Origin: CAZWCX01 sp964632945
GTDB lineage: Bacteria > Planctomycetota > MHYJ01 > WSZJ01 > CAZWCX01
Reading direction: 5' to 3'
DNA: 64,000 nucleotides
Assembly: GCA_964632945.1 (NCBI GenBank)
Contig: CAZWCX010000004.1
Location: forward strand, 62,001-126,000
Made by a program: the position numbers and the translations under genes. The notes below the pieces were generated by a model that had not been told where the DNA came from, ran no database searches, and worked only from the letters and a program-made list of their open reading frames with translations. Below, piece after piece: positions 42,930 through 50,898 of this stretch; the first letter of the stretch is position 1; every line of letters begins with the position of its first letter.

Positions 42930-44527
42930 GATTTGACCTCGATCACGTATTGCGCCACGAAGTGACGCGGGTCGAGCGGTCCGCCCGTGGCGTGCCGCAG
43001 GGTCTCTCTCCACGACCGGCTGGCCCCGGGACGAAAGAGCCGCTCCCTCAGGAATTCCCCGGTGGCCGGATTGCCCAGCATCCCCTTCGCGGTCGGCGAC
43101 TCCAGCGCGACCGCCAGCTGCGATGCCATCAGTTCCCCAAACACGTAATTGTGATAATATACGGGCGCCAGCGCCAGATGCAGTTTCGATGCCCAGTCCG
43201 GCGCCGACCGGCCCTCCGGACGCGGCACCCCCTGGTATCGTTCCACGAGGTCCCACCACAAGGTCGAAAGATCCCGCTCCGGATCCTCGTACAGCTGCTG
43301 CTCGAATCGCACCATCACCTGCGCCCAGCGCACGAAAATCAGCATCGATCGACGCTGGAACCCCGACACCTGCTCTCGCGCCGGGGCCAGCCGCGATTCG
43401 GGAACGCCGACCACCTTCCCGAGCCAGACCGGATTCGAGGCGAGGCGCCCGAACAGCATCGCCGTCGCCTCCGTCGTCAGGGTGTGCGCGGGACACCGAA
43501 GCAGATACGGCAGTCCCGGATCGAGGTGCTTGTCGTACACGGCATGACCGAGTTCGTGCAGGAGCGTCGACATCCAGCGCTCGCTCGTTTCCAGGTTGCA
43601 GAGCACCCGAACATCATCCGTCTCGCGGTCCAGATGGGAACTGAAGGCGTGTTGCGACTTGCCGGGACGGGAAAACAGATCGCTGCGGGCCAGGATGTCG
43701 CCGACCTCCAACCCCATCCCCGCAAACGTCTGCGCAGCCAGGTCCACCAGGTCACGCCCCTCGAAGAAGGCGTCCAGGCCCGGCCCGTCCACCTGCGGCG
43801 CGCGCTGAAAGAACGGATCCGCATAATGCCACGGTCGCAAATCCCCGGGGGCAATGCCGAATCGGGCGGCCAGGGCCGCGTCGAGCGCCCGCTTCTCCGC
43901 GCGATAGGGTTCCTCGGTCAGGTCGGCGAGACGATCCATCGTCTCCAGGACCTCGGCCTGTGCCAGTTCCTCCTGCTCGAGGGCCATGTGGTAGTGGCTG
44001 GCATACCCAATCCGGCGCGCCACCCGGTTCCGCAGTCGAACCAACTCCAGCACGCGGCCGGCCACCCGCTCGCCGATTTCTTTCGAGGCGACCCAGGCGT
44101 CCCTCCGCAGGTCCACGTCGGGTTCCCGCGTCAGCACATCCTCGATCCGGTTGTCCGTCACCGCTTCCCCGCGCAGTCGAGCCCGATGATTGTTGAACTC
44201 GCTCTCGACCTCCCGTTCGAGGCTGGTCTCGCGGTCGATCTCTTCCGCCGTCTTCTGACTCCCCAGGAATTCCAGGTACAGGATTTCGATCGGGCGCGGA
44301 GCGGAGGTCCGCGAACCGGCCGATTCCCCGCGCCAGCCCGACAGGCGGAGAAAGTCTTCGCGCCGGGCATAGATCCGTTCGATATCCGCGCTCCTTCGGG
44401 CTACCTCTTCCGCATACTCCTCGCGGCCGGTGGTCGCGTGATTCCACCAGGCGTGATTCAAGGCGCGGGCGAGGGGGCGCACCCGTTCCACGTGCGCCGC
44501 CACGAACGCCTCCTGTTCCGGCGTCAT
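42926..44527 (-). CDS. M2/M3-type zinc metallopeptidase
   Basis: 533 residues. ATG at complement 44527 with GGGAGGAC upstream. Gluzincin active site: LLHELGHAVYDKHLD (His324, catalytic Glu325, His328) and TTEATAMLF with Glu353 as third ligand, 25 residues later. The all-helical fold, RLRNRVARRIGYASHYHMAL in the N-terminal half, and PVYYHNYVFGELMASQL near the C-terminus match the peptidyl-dipeptidase A (M2) and thimet/oligopeptidase F (M3) families. There is no signal peptide, so it probably acts on cytoplasmic peptides. M2 is my slight preference. Confidence 0.85.
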   Translation of the reverse strand: MTPEQEAFVAAHVERVRPLARALNHAWWNHATTGREEYAEEVARRSADIERIYARREDFLRLSGWRGESAGSRTSAPRPIEILYLEFLGSQKTAEEIDRETSLEREVESEFNNHRARLRGEAVTDNRIEDVLTREPDVDLRRDAWVASKEIGERVAGRVLELVRLRNRVARRIGYASHYHMALEQEELAQAEVLETMDRLADLTEEPYRAEKRALDAALAARFGIAPGDLRPWHYADPFFQRAPQVDGPGLDAFFEGRDLVDLAAQTFAGMGLEVGDILARSDLFSRPGKSQHAFSSHLDRETDDVRVLCNLETSERWMSTLLHELGHAVYDKHLDPGLPYLLRCPAHTLTTEATAMLFGRLASNPVWLGKVVGVPESRLAPAREQVSGFQRRSMLIFVRWAQVMVRFEQQLYEDPERDLSTLWWDLVERYQGVPRPEGRSAPDWASKLHLALAPVYYHNYVFGELMASQLAVALESPTAKGMLGNPATGEFLRERLFRPGASRSWRETLRHATGGPLDPRHFVAQYVIEVKS

Positions 44528-44544
44528 CCCGTCCTCCCGGAGCG

Positions 44545-46833
44545 TCACAGTGAATGAACCAGGCGGAATCCCAGCCCTTCCTCCCGGTACTCCGTCGCGA
44601 ACCGGCTCGCCCCGTACGTGAGGGCCGAGATTTCGTCCCGGTTCCATGACCCCCCGCAAGCCCAGCGGAGATGGGGATCGTCCGCCGGACCGTCGGAACA
44701 CCACTCCACGACGTTCCCCGCCATGTCGCGGACCCCCCACGGCGACAAGTCGTGGATGAATCGGCCGACCTGCTGCGGACTGGGAAAACCGCCGGACGAC
44801 CGGTTGGTGAGGCACCAGCCCGGCATCGTGCGGAACCCCCACGGATAGGGCGCACCGTCGATCCCCCGCGCCGCCTTCTCCCACTCGACCCTGGTCGGCA
44901 AGCGGTATCGGCGCGAGTCCCGGGCCGATTTCCACGCCGCGTAGGCCATCGCACTCGTCCAGGTCACGCCCACCACCGGAACGCTGCGCGGGATCCTCCC
45001 CTTACCCGGAAGGTAGGGCTGGTACCGCCCCTCTTCGTCGAGGGCGCAAAGCGCGTCCCCCCGCGGCGTTCTCGGCAGGCGCGCTTCCAATTCCGGCGCG
45101 TCCTCGGACTCTCCAAGCACGTCGAGGTACTCGCCGTATTGCCCGAAGGTCACCGGGAAAAGCGCCACGGCGTACATCCCCGTCTGCGCGCGCTGCAGAC
45201 GGCCCGGCGGACCGCTCCAGAATTCCCCCGCCTGAATCAGGACGAATCCCTCGCCCAACTCCTGCCGGGTCCGCAACTCCACGCGCGCAAGTGTGTCCCC
45301 CGCCACGGACACCCGAATCGGCACCATCGTCTCGGCGGACCCCTCCCGCCGAAGCAGGAGGACATACCGGCCCGCCGGGATCGCAGTCGGAGAAACGGGT
45401 GTCGTCCCCACGAAGGTCCCACCCGCCCCCCCGTGCGGAGTCCCCGCCGATCCGGGCGGGGAGTGCGCCCCCGCAGCCTTGCGGAGCCCCGACTGGCGCG
45501 GCTTCGTTGCAAAGCACCTGAATGCCNNNNNNNNNNCCGCCCCCGGACGGTTCCCGACCGGGGACGATGGGGCCGGCGCGCCCCCCCCCTCTACGCCGAC
45601 TTCCCCGGCCCGCGCCGCGGCGGCCTGCCTCCCCGTGGGGACCAGCGACGCCGGATGCAAGTACGTCCAACCCCGCGGACCGGGCGCGCCGACCCATGCC
45701 CCGCACCCGGGCGGCTGCGACTCCACCGACAATCGCGGCTCGAGGGGCGCGGGTTCCCCACCGGCCCGACGATGATGCGCGGACAGAACCCGGTAGTGCG
45801 CGTCCCAGGCCTCCCGTTCATACGGCGCCAGCGCCGAGGCCACCCGGTCGTAGAGCACGGCCAGCCGACGGTGCGTATCCGCATCGCCGGGATACGCCCG
45901 CAGAGCCTCGAGCAGCGACGCCTCGGCGCGTGCAAGCGTCTCGGCCAGAGCCGATCGCAAGTCCTCCACCCGATCCGCAGCCATCGCCACGCGATCCCGA
46001 TGACCCGGCGGCGCCCGCAATTCCGGAGCGCGGGCGAGTTCCAACCACTCCTCATGCTTGCGCGCCCGCTCCTCCTGGAGCAACGCCGCTTCCGCCAGCC
46101 ACTGATCGGCCGCAAGCCAGGGGCCTTCCGGCCGCTCCGCCTCCGACGGGCCCGTCTCGCCGACCCGGACGGCGGCCTCCCCCTCCGTCCCCGGAGACGG
46201 GGAGGAATCGGGAGGCGCCTTGCTCCGGCTGCCCATCGCCGCCATCGGAAGAGTATCCAATGAACCCGCCTGGCCCGGCTCCACGGCCCCCGAATCCGTC
46301 CCGTGCGATTCCGCCCGCTCGGGCCCCGTCGGGACGGTCCCCGGCCCGCTCGATGCCGACAGGACTGCCCCCCCCGCGGGATGCCCGCCGGTGTCCACCG
46401 CGCGGATGACCGCGGGCTCGGCCTCGAGCGGCGTGGGAGACGCGACGACCGGATCGGCGGTGGAAATCGCCGGAATGGTCTGCGCCCCCTCCCGACGACC
46501 GGCCGCGCCGCCCGGCCCGTTCCCGCCGGACGTGGCGGAGGGCGCTCCAAGCGGCACTCCCGGCGGGCGAATCCCCTGCCGCTCCATCACTTCCCGAAAT
46601 GGGGCGAGGAGTTCCCGCAGTCGCCACGGCTCCCCCTCCGTGGCGTCCTGCTCGTCGGATACGGCCAGCTCGACCTGCCCCTTCTGCTCCCGCGTGAGAA
46701 TCTTCTGCCCCAGCCAGGCCGGCTCGCCCCCCTCCCCATCGACCTTCTCGAGAAACGCGAGCGCGGAGTCCAGCGGGACGATCCCCATGCGGACCGCCAC
46801 GGCGGCAATCAGAAAGTCGCGAAGCTGCGGCAT
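44545..46833 (-). CDS. FGE/SUMF1-domain protein, interrupted by an assembly gap
   Basis: About 762 residues as drawn, but 10 N lie at 45527-45536, so length and frame across the gap are uncertain. N-terminal helical part (MPQLRDFLIAAVAVRMGIVP, with AWLGQKILTREQKGQVELAV), typical of planctomycete kinase-associated proteins; then a Pro/Ala/Gly-rich linker; a coiled-coil region; a PEGA-like segment (AIPAGRYVLLLRREG); and a C-terminal formylglycine-generating-enzyme fold from about residue 540: FVLIQAGEFWSG, VVGVTWTSAMAYAAW, YRLPTRVEWEKAARG, NVVEWCSDGP, GGSWN. Catalytic Cys residues of true FGE are not evident, so it may be a binding or scaffold domain. Divergent from the kinase-FGE gene. Confidence 0.75.
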   Translation of the reverse strand: MPQLRDFLIAAVAVRMGIVPLDSALAFLEKVDGEGGEPAWLGQKILTREQKGQVELAVSDEQDATEGEPWRLRELLAPFREVMERQGIRPPGVPLGAPSATSGGNGPGGAAGRREGAQTIPAISTADPVVASPTPLEAEPAVIRAVDTGGHPAGGAVLSASSGPGTVPTGPERAESHGTDSGAVEPGQAGSLDTLPMAAMGSRSKAPPDSSPSPGTEGEAAVRVGETGPSEAERPEGPWLAADQWLAEAALLQEERARKHEEWLELARAPELRAPPGHRDRVAMAADRVEDLRSALAETLARAEASLLEALRAYPGDADTHRRLAVLYDRVASALAPYEREAWDAHYRVLSAHHRRAGGEPAPLEPRLSVESQPPGCGAWVGAPGPRGWTYLHPASLVPTGRQAAAARAGEVGVEGGGAPAPSSPVGNRPGAXXXXAFRCFATKPRQSGLRKAAGAHSPPGSAGTPHGGAGGTFVGTTPVSPTAIPAGRYVLLLRREGSAETMVPIRVSVAGDTLARVELRTRQELGEGFVLIQAGEFWSGPPGRLQRAQTGMYAVALFPVTFGQYGEYLDVLGESEDAPELEARLPRTPRGDALCALDEEGRYQPYLPGKGRIPRSVPVVGVTWTSAMAYAAWKSARDSRRYRLPTRVEWEKAARGIDGAPYPWGFRTMPGWCLTNRSSGGFPSPQQVGRFIHDLSPWGVRDMAGNVVEWCSDGPADDPHLRWACGGSWNRDEISALTYGASRFATEYREEGLGFRLVHSL
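45527..45536. other. Assembly gap (10 N)
   Basis: Ten N inside the FGE-domain gene. The size is probably nominal. The coding sequence directly on both sides looks less constrained than the rest of the gene. Confidence 0.95.
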
Positions 46834-46976
46834 GTCCTGGATCGCAGGTTGAGTCCCGGGCGGCCGCGGGAGCGCGGCATGGGCAACGACCCCACCTCAC
46901 GCCATGCTCCGCAGGCGGGGCGCAACCGGGGTTCATGATATCACGCGCCGAATCGGCCTCACAAGTTTCGAGTTCT

Positions 46977-47005
46977 TTGCCCACGCGCAACCGGCGCGCT
47001 ATACT
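46977..47005 (+). promoter_or_regulatory. Promoter of the kinase-FGE gene, giving a near-leaderless transcript
   Basis: TTGCCC (46977-46982), a 17-base spacer and TATACT (47000-47005). Only nine bases separate the -10 box from the ATG at 47015, and no Shine-Dalgarno sequence is present, so the message would be leaderless or nearly so. Confidence 0.55.
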
Positions 47006-47014
47006 GGGCCGTGT

Positions 47015-49510
47015 ATGTCTCAGCCCATCGTTCTCAAGAAGTGCCGGAGTTGCGGGACGGACGTTCCGATCGCCGGCGGACTGCTCACCCCACCCGACTG
47101 TCCCCGCTGCGGCGCGCCGGTCCCCCTGACCACCAGCGACCCCACCGTCCTGCTCCCGACCGAACCCGCGCTGACCTCCCCGGACGACGCGCCTGCCCCA
47201 GACCGGTCCGGGATTCAGGAGATCCCCGCCCGCCTGGGAGAGTACCGCATCCTCCGGCTCCTCGGCGAAGGAGGCATGGGCACGGTGTTCGAGGCGGAGC
47301 AGACCTCCCTCCACCGGAAGGTCGCACTCAAGGTCCTGTCCTCCGGCTACTGCTTCCGGGGCAGCGCCCGTGAGCGGTTCCGCCGCGAGGCCGAGGCGGC
47401 GGCACGACTGGATCACGCCCACATCGTCAAGGTCTTCGGGATCGGAGAAGACCGCGGACAGCTCTTCTTCGCCATGGAGAAGGTCGACGGTCGCAACCTG
47501 GAAACGGTGCTCGCGCAGGAGCGCATCACCTTCGAGCACGCCGCGCGGCTCGCGCGCGATCTGGCGGACGCGCTGCACTACGCCCACGAACACGGGGTCA
47601 TCCACCGGGACGTGAAGCCCGCGAATGTCATCCTGACGGCCGAAGACCGCGTCCTCCTGACCGACTTCGGCCTGGCCCGGGTCGACGGCGGGACCGGCCT
47701 GACACGCGACGGAATGGCGTTCGGGACGCCGGCCTACATGTCTCCGGAGCAGGCGCTCGGCCGACAGGACGATGTCGGCCCGATCACGGACGTCTACTCC
47801 CTCGGCGCGACCCTCTACGAACTGGTCACCACGCGCAAGCCGTTCGACGCTCCGACCGCGGAGGAGATCATCCGCCTGGTGGTGGACCGGGATCCGGTGC
47901 CGCCGCGCCGGATCAACCCGCGCATCCCGGCCGATCTCGAGACGATCATCGAAAAGGCGATGGAGAAGATGCGGGAGCGCCGCTACCCGAGCGCCGCCGA
48001 ACTGCGCGACGACCTCGACCGGTTCATCCGCGGCGAGCCCATCCGGGCCCGACCGGTCTCGGTGGTCGGCATCGCCGTCCGCAAGGTCCGCAAGCATCGG
48101 GGAATCGCCGCCGTCACGCTCGGGTTCCTCGTCATTCTGGCCGGCCTGGTCGTTTCTTTCCTCGAGTCGCGCCTCGCCGCGAAGTCGCTCGAAGACCAGC
48201 GGATCGCCGCCCTGCTCGATCAGGCGGAGGTTCAACTCGCCCAGGCGGGAGAAGCGCGCAAGCAGGCCGCGGACCTGCGCGCGCGCGCAGACGGCCAGGC
48301 GACGACACCGGAAGAGAAGCTGCGCGTGCGCCGGGAGTTTCGCCACGTCCTCGCCCGCGCCGAGGCCGCCCTCGAGGCCGGCGCCACGGCCGCGCAGCAG
48401 GCCCTGGGAATCCGCCCGCATCACCGCGAAGCGCGCCGGAGGCTCTGCAAGCTGCTGCTCGCCCAGGCCCACCACTTCGTCGACACCGAGAAATTCGAAC
48501 GCGCGGAGGCCGCCGTCTTCCTGCTCCCCACCCTCGATGATCGTCGCGAGTTCACCGCCGAACTCCGCGACCTCGAACGGGCGGTGCGCGGCACCTGCGA
48601 CGTCAGCCTCTCCACCAACCCGCCCGGCGCACGCGCCGCCATGCGGACCTTCGTCGAGGTGGAAATGGACTGGACGGAGGAACACGACCTGGGCGTGACT
48701 CCGTTGAAGAACCTCCCGCTGGCCATGGGGTCGATCCTGCTGGTCCTGCGCTTCCCCGGCCACACCGAAACGCTCCATCCCCTCCTCCTCGAGCGCAACG
48801 CGACGCTCGATCTCTCCCTCGACCTCCTCCCGGAGGAACTCGTCCCTCCGGAAATGGTCTACGTCCCGGCCGGCAGCATCCGCAGCGGCGACCCCGACGC
48901 CGGGTATGTGACCCGGACCATCCCGGGATTCCTCATCGATCGTCATGAGACCACGGCGGGGGAGTACCTCGAGTACTTCGACTCGCTCAGCGACGCCGTC
49001 GAAAAGGGCCGTCGCGTGCCGTCGATGAACGTCCCCGACTCGTTCCTGTGGGCGCAGGGAAAGGTCGACCCGTCCCGCCACCCTTTCCCCATCTGCGGCG
49101 TCAGTCTCGCCGATGCGAAGGCGTACGCGAAATTCCGCGGCAAGAGGCTCCCGACACCCTGGGAATGGGAGAAGGCGGCGCGCGGCGCGGACGGGCGCGT
49201 CTACCCCTGGGGGAACCGCTACGAACCCGGACGTTCGGCGGCCCACGGCCATCCGGGAAAAGGCCCGCAGGGCCTCTTTCCCGCCGACTCGCTCGAAGAC
49301 GGCGCCAGTCCGTACGGGATCCTGCACATGGTGGGAAACGTCTCGGAGTACCTCGGAACTCCCGCGCGCGGTCGCGCGGTCCTCATGGGCGGGTCCGTCA
49401 ACGAGGGACCGCTCTTCCACAAGGTTTTCACGACCCTGTCGGTCAATCCCGCGGAGAAGGTGGCGGGAGCGGGCATCCGCCTCGCGATGGATCTGCCGGA
49501 TCGGAAGTAG
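47015..49510 (+). CDS. Membrane Ser/Thr protein kinase fused to an FGE/SUMF1 domain
   Basis: 831 residues. A zinc ribbon (Cys10, Cys13, Cys29, Cys32) is followed by a Hanks-type kinase (about 75-345): GEGGMG glycine loop (84-89), HRDVKPAN (catalytic Asp199), DFG (217-219), and GTPAYMSPEQALG. One membrane helix lies at about 363-385, so the kinase is cytoplasmic. The outer part has a coiled coil, a PEGA-like beta domain (CDVSLSTNPPGARA) and a C-terminal FGE-like domain (PEMVYVPAGSIRSGDPDAGY, RLPTPWEWEKAARGADGRVY, NVSEYLG). It probably senses an envelope signal and phosphorylates Ser/Thr in cytoplasmic partners; the FGE-like part may bind ligand rather than oxidise Cys. Confidence 0.92.
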   Translation: MSQPIVLKKCRSCGTDVPIAGGLLTPPDCPRCGAPVPLTTSDPTVLLPTEPALTSPDDAPAPDRSGIQEIPARLGEYRILRLLGEGGMGTVFEAEQTSLHRKVALKVLSSGYCFRGSARERFRREAEAAARLDHAHIVKVFGIGEDRGQLFFAMEKVDGRNLETVLAQERITFEHAARLARDLADALHYAHEHGVIHRDVKPANVILTAEDRVLLTDFGLARVDGGTGLTRDGMAFGTPAYMSPEQALGRQDDVGPITDVYSLGATLYELVTTRKPFDAPTAEEIIRLVVDRDPVPPRRINPRIPADLETIIEKAMEKMRERRYPSAAELRDDLDRFIRGEPIRARPVSVVGIAVRKVRKHRGIAAVTLGFLVILAGLVVSFLESRLAAKSLEDQRIAALLDQAEVQLAQAGEARKQAADLRARADGQATTPEEKLRVRREFRHVLARAEAALEAGATAAQQALGIRPHHREARRRLCKLLLAQAHHFVDTEKFERAEAAVFLLPTLDDRREFTAELRDLERAVRGTCDVSLSTNPPGARAAMRTFVEVEMDWTEEHDLGVTPLKNLPLAMGSILLVLRFPGHTETLHPLLLERNATLDLSLDLLPEELVPPEMVYVPAGSIRSGDPDAGYVTRTIPGFLIDRHETTAGEYLEYFDSLSDAVEKGRRVPSMNVPDSFLWAQGKVDPSRHPFPICGVSLADAKAYAKFRGKRLPTPWEWEKAARGADGRVYPWGNRYEPGRSAAHGHPGKGPQGLFPADSLEDGASPYGILHMVGNVSEYLGTPARGRAVLMGGSVNEGPLFHKVFTTLSVNPAEKVAGAGIRLAMDLPDRK

Positions 49511-49545
49511 CCGGTTGACGAGCGGCGATCCTCCTTGAGCCGCCC

Positions 49546-50292
49546 CTACCGGCCCAGGGCATCCTTGATGCGATCCAGCGGGAAGCGTCCCCCCGGACAC
49601 TCGGTGTGGCGCGCGCCGTCGACCGCGCGATGCATCGTGATCCGCGAGGACGGGATGCCGCACTCGTTCATGAGCGTCCGCGCGAGCAGGACGCAGGCCT
49701 GGAATTGGGCCGGGCTCAAGTCCTGTTTGGTGAAGTCTCCGACGACGCAAATCGCGATCGAGTCCGGAACCCGCGACGGGTTCTTGACGTGACCGCTGCG
49801 AATCTGCTTCCCCCACCGCGTGGTCGCCTCGATCGACCCGTCGGGGGTATGCGTGCCGTTGCCGATCACGAATTGGTACTCGACGCCGTTCTTGTCCTTG
49901 AATTTTTTCCGATGATAGGCGTCGAACGCCTGGGCCCCGCCGGCCAGCGTGGCGCTGTGGTGGAACACGATGTACTTCCATCTCCCGGCCAGGTTCGTCC
50001 CCTCCGGGACGACCCGCCGCACCAGGGCGGCGGCCTCATCGGGCCATCCGATCCCCACCGTCGCCGTCCCGGCCACCACCAGATCGGGCCGGACCTCGGG
50101 ACCCTCCGGACCGCCGGACCCGAACCCGGACACCGCCCCCACCCCGGCGCCGGTGGCCGGGGGGACCAACCACCCGCGATCCCAGGAGAATCCCGCCACC
50201 AGCAACGCGAGCACGAAGAGCAGGGCCGCCCGCGCGGCCGGCCGCATCCGCACATCGCCCGCGGCCGCCGGAGGAAGGGATTCGCTTCGCAT
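49546..50292 (-). CDS. N-acetylmuramoyl-L-alanine amidase (amidase_2/PGRP fold)
   Basis: 248 residues from the ATG at complement 50292 (weak GAGG; TATACT lies eight bases upstream, so a leaderless start is possible). N-terminal membrane anchor or signal near 20-36 (ALLFVLALLVAGFSW), a Gly-rich linker, then the amidase_2 domain: YIVFHHSATLAG (first zinc His), YQFVIGNGTHTPDGSIEATT, SIAICVVGDF, and ITMHRAVDGARHTECPGGRF, with the second His and the Cys ligand. It should cut the amide between muramic acid and the stem peptide. Convergent with the kinase gene. Confidence 0.88.
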   Translation of the reverse strand: MRSESLPPAAAGDVRMRPAARAALLFVLALLVAGFSWDRGWLVPPATGAGVGAVSGFGSGGPEGPEVRPDLVVAGTATVGIGWPDEAAALVRRVVPEGTNLAGRWKYIVFHHSATLAGGAQAFDAYHRKKFKDKNGVEYQFVIGNGTHTPDGSIEATTRWGKQIRSGHVKNPSRVPDSIAICVVGDFTKQDLSPAQFQACVLLARTLMNECGIPSSRITMHRAVDGARHTECPGGRFPLDRIKDALGR

Positions 50293-50299
50293 GCCTCGC

Positions 50300-50328
50300 A
50301 GTATAGCGCCGCGACCCCGCGCGTCCAA
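50300..50328 (-). promoter_or_regulatory. Possible promoter of the amidase gene
   Basis: On the minus strand: TTGGAC (complement 50323-50328), a 17-base spacer and TATACT (complement 50300-50305), eight bases before the start codon. Confidence 0.4.
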
Positions 50329-50425
50329 TCCCTTCCGGGGCGTCCGCCGCTTCCTTGTCGCCATGCACGCTCCATGATAAGATCCCCGGTCTACCCCTAT
50401 TTCGGCAACCCCGAGGAGTCTGTGC

Positions 50426-50707
50426 ATGCCTCTCGAAAAGGAAATCGCGGCATTCAACAAGAACCCGCGCGAACAACTCAAGGTCCAACTCCGTGAGTTC
50501 AAGGGCCGCCCTTACCTGGATCTGCGCATCTACTGGACCCCCGACGGGGGCACCACCTGGAGCCCCTCGAAAAAAGGGGTCACCGTGGGCCTGGCGTTGC
50601 TCGGTCAACTCCACGAATCGATCGGACAGGCCGTCCAGGTCGTCAAGGAATTGGAGGCCAGCGGGCAACTGAAGATCTCCGCCGGCGGAGGCCCGGAACC
50701 CGATTGA
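50426..50707 (+). CDS. PC4/p15-like single-strand nucleic-acid-binding protein
   Basis: 93 residues with GAGGAG eight bases before the ATG. It contains one PC4 (transcriptional coactivator p15) domain: QLKVQLREFKGRPYLDLRIY, then WTPDGGTTWSPSKKGVTVGL and a C-terminal amphipathic helix. In eukaryotes PC4 binds melted or single-stranded DNA; bacterial members are poorly studied. Here the Gly-rich C-terminal tail ends in Asp. Stands alone; the following promoter starts about 30 bases downstream. Confidence 0.82.
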   Translation: MPLEKEIAAFNKNPREQLKVQLREFKGRPYLDLRIYWTPDGGTTWSPSKKGVTVGLALLGQLHESIGQAVQVVKELEASGQLKISAGGGPEPD

Positions 50708-50738
50708 GCCGACCGCCATCGGTGCGCCTCCGATTCGC

Positions 50739-50768
50739 TTGACACTCTCCCGCCGGCGTCCGTACGAT
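50739..50768 (+). promoter_or_regulatory. Promoter of the ABC transporter operon
   Basis: TTGACA (50739-50744), an 18-base spacer and TACGAT (50763-50768). A GC-rich leader of about 120 bases follows. It has a possible CGCGG/CCGCG hairpin, but I see no TPP or other riboswitch consensus. Confidence 0.6.
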
Positions 50769-50898
50769 CGAACTCCTGCGACCCCGGACCGTCCGCGGAT
50801 TTCCGCGCCCGGACCGGGCCTCCCGCTCCGCCCCCGCCCCGTGAGGGGACACCCGGGACGCCCCGCGGAGCCACGAAATCCATGCGAGGTCAACCCCG

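Noticed and set aside
46052..49981. A 1309-codon open frame on the minus strand opposite the kinase-FGE gene
   Set aside because: Antisense shadow of a GC-rich gene. The plus-strand kinase has all catalytic motifs; the minus frame has no domain and very high Arg/Gly content.
50745..50898. Possible thiamine (TPP) riboswitch before the NMT1-like transporter
   Set aside because: The family includes thiamine-precursor transporters, but neither CTGAGA nor the conserved second-arm sequence is present.
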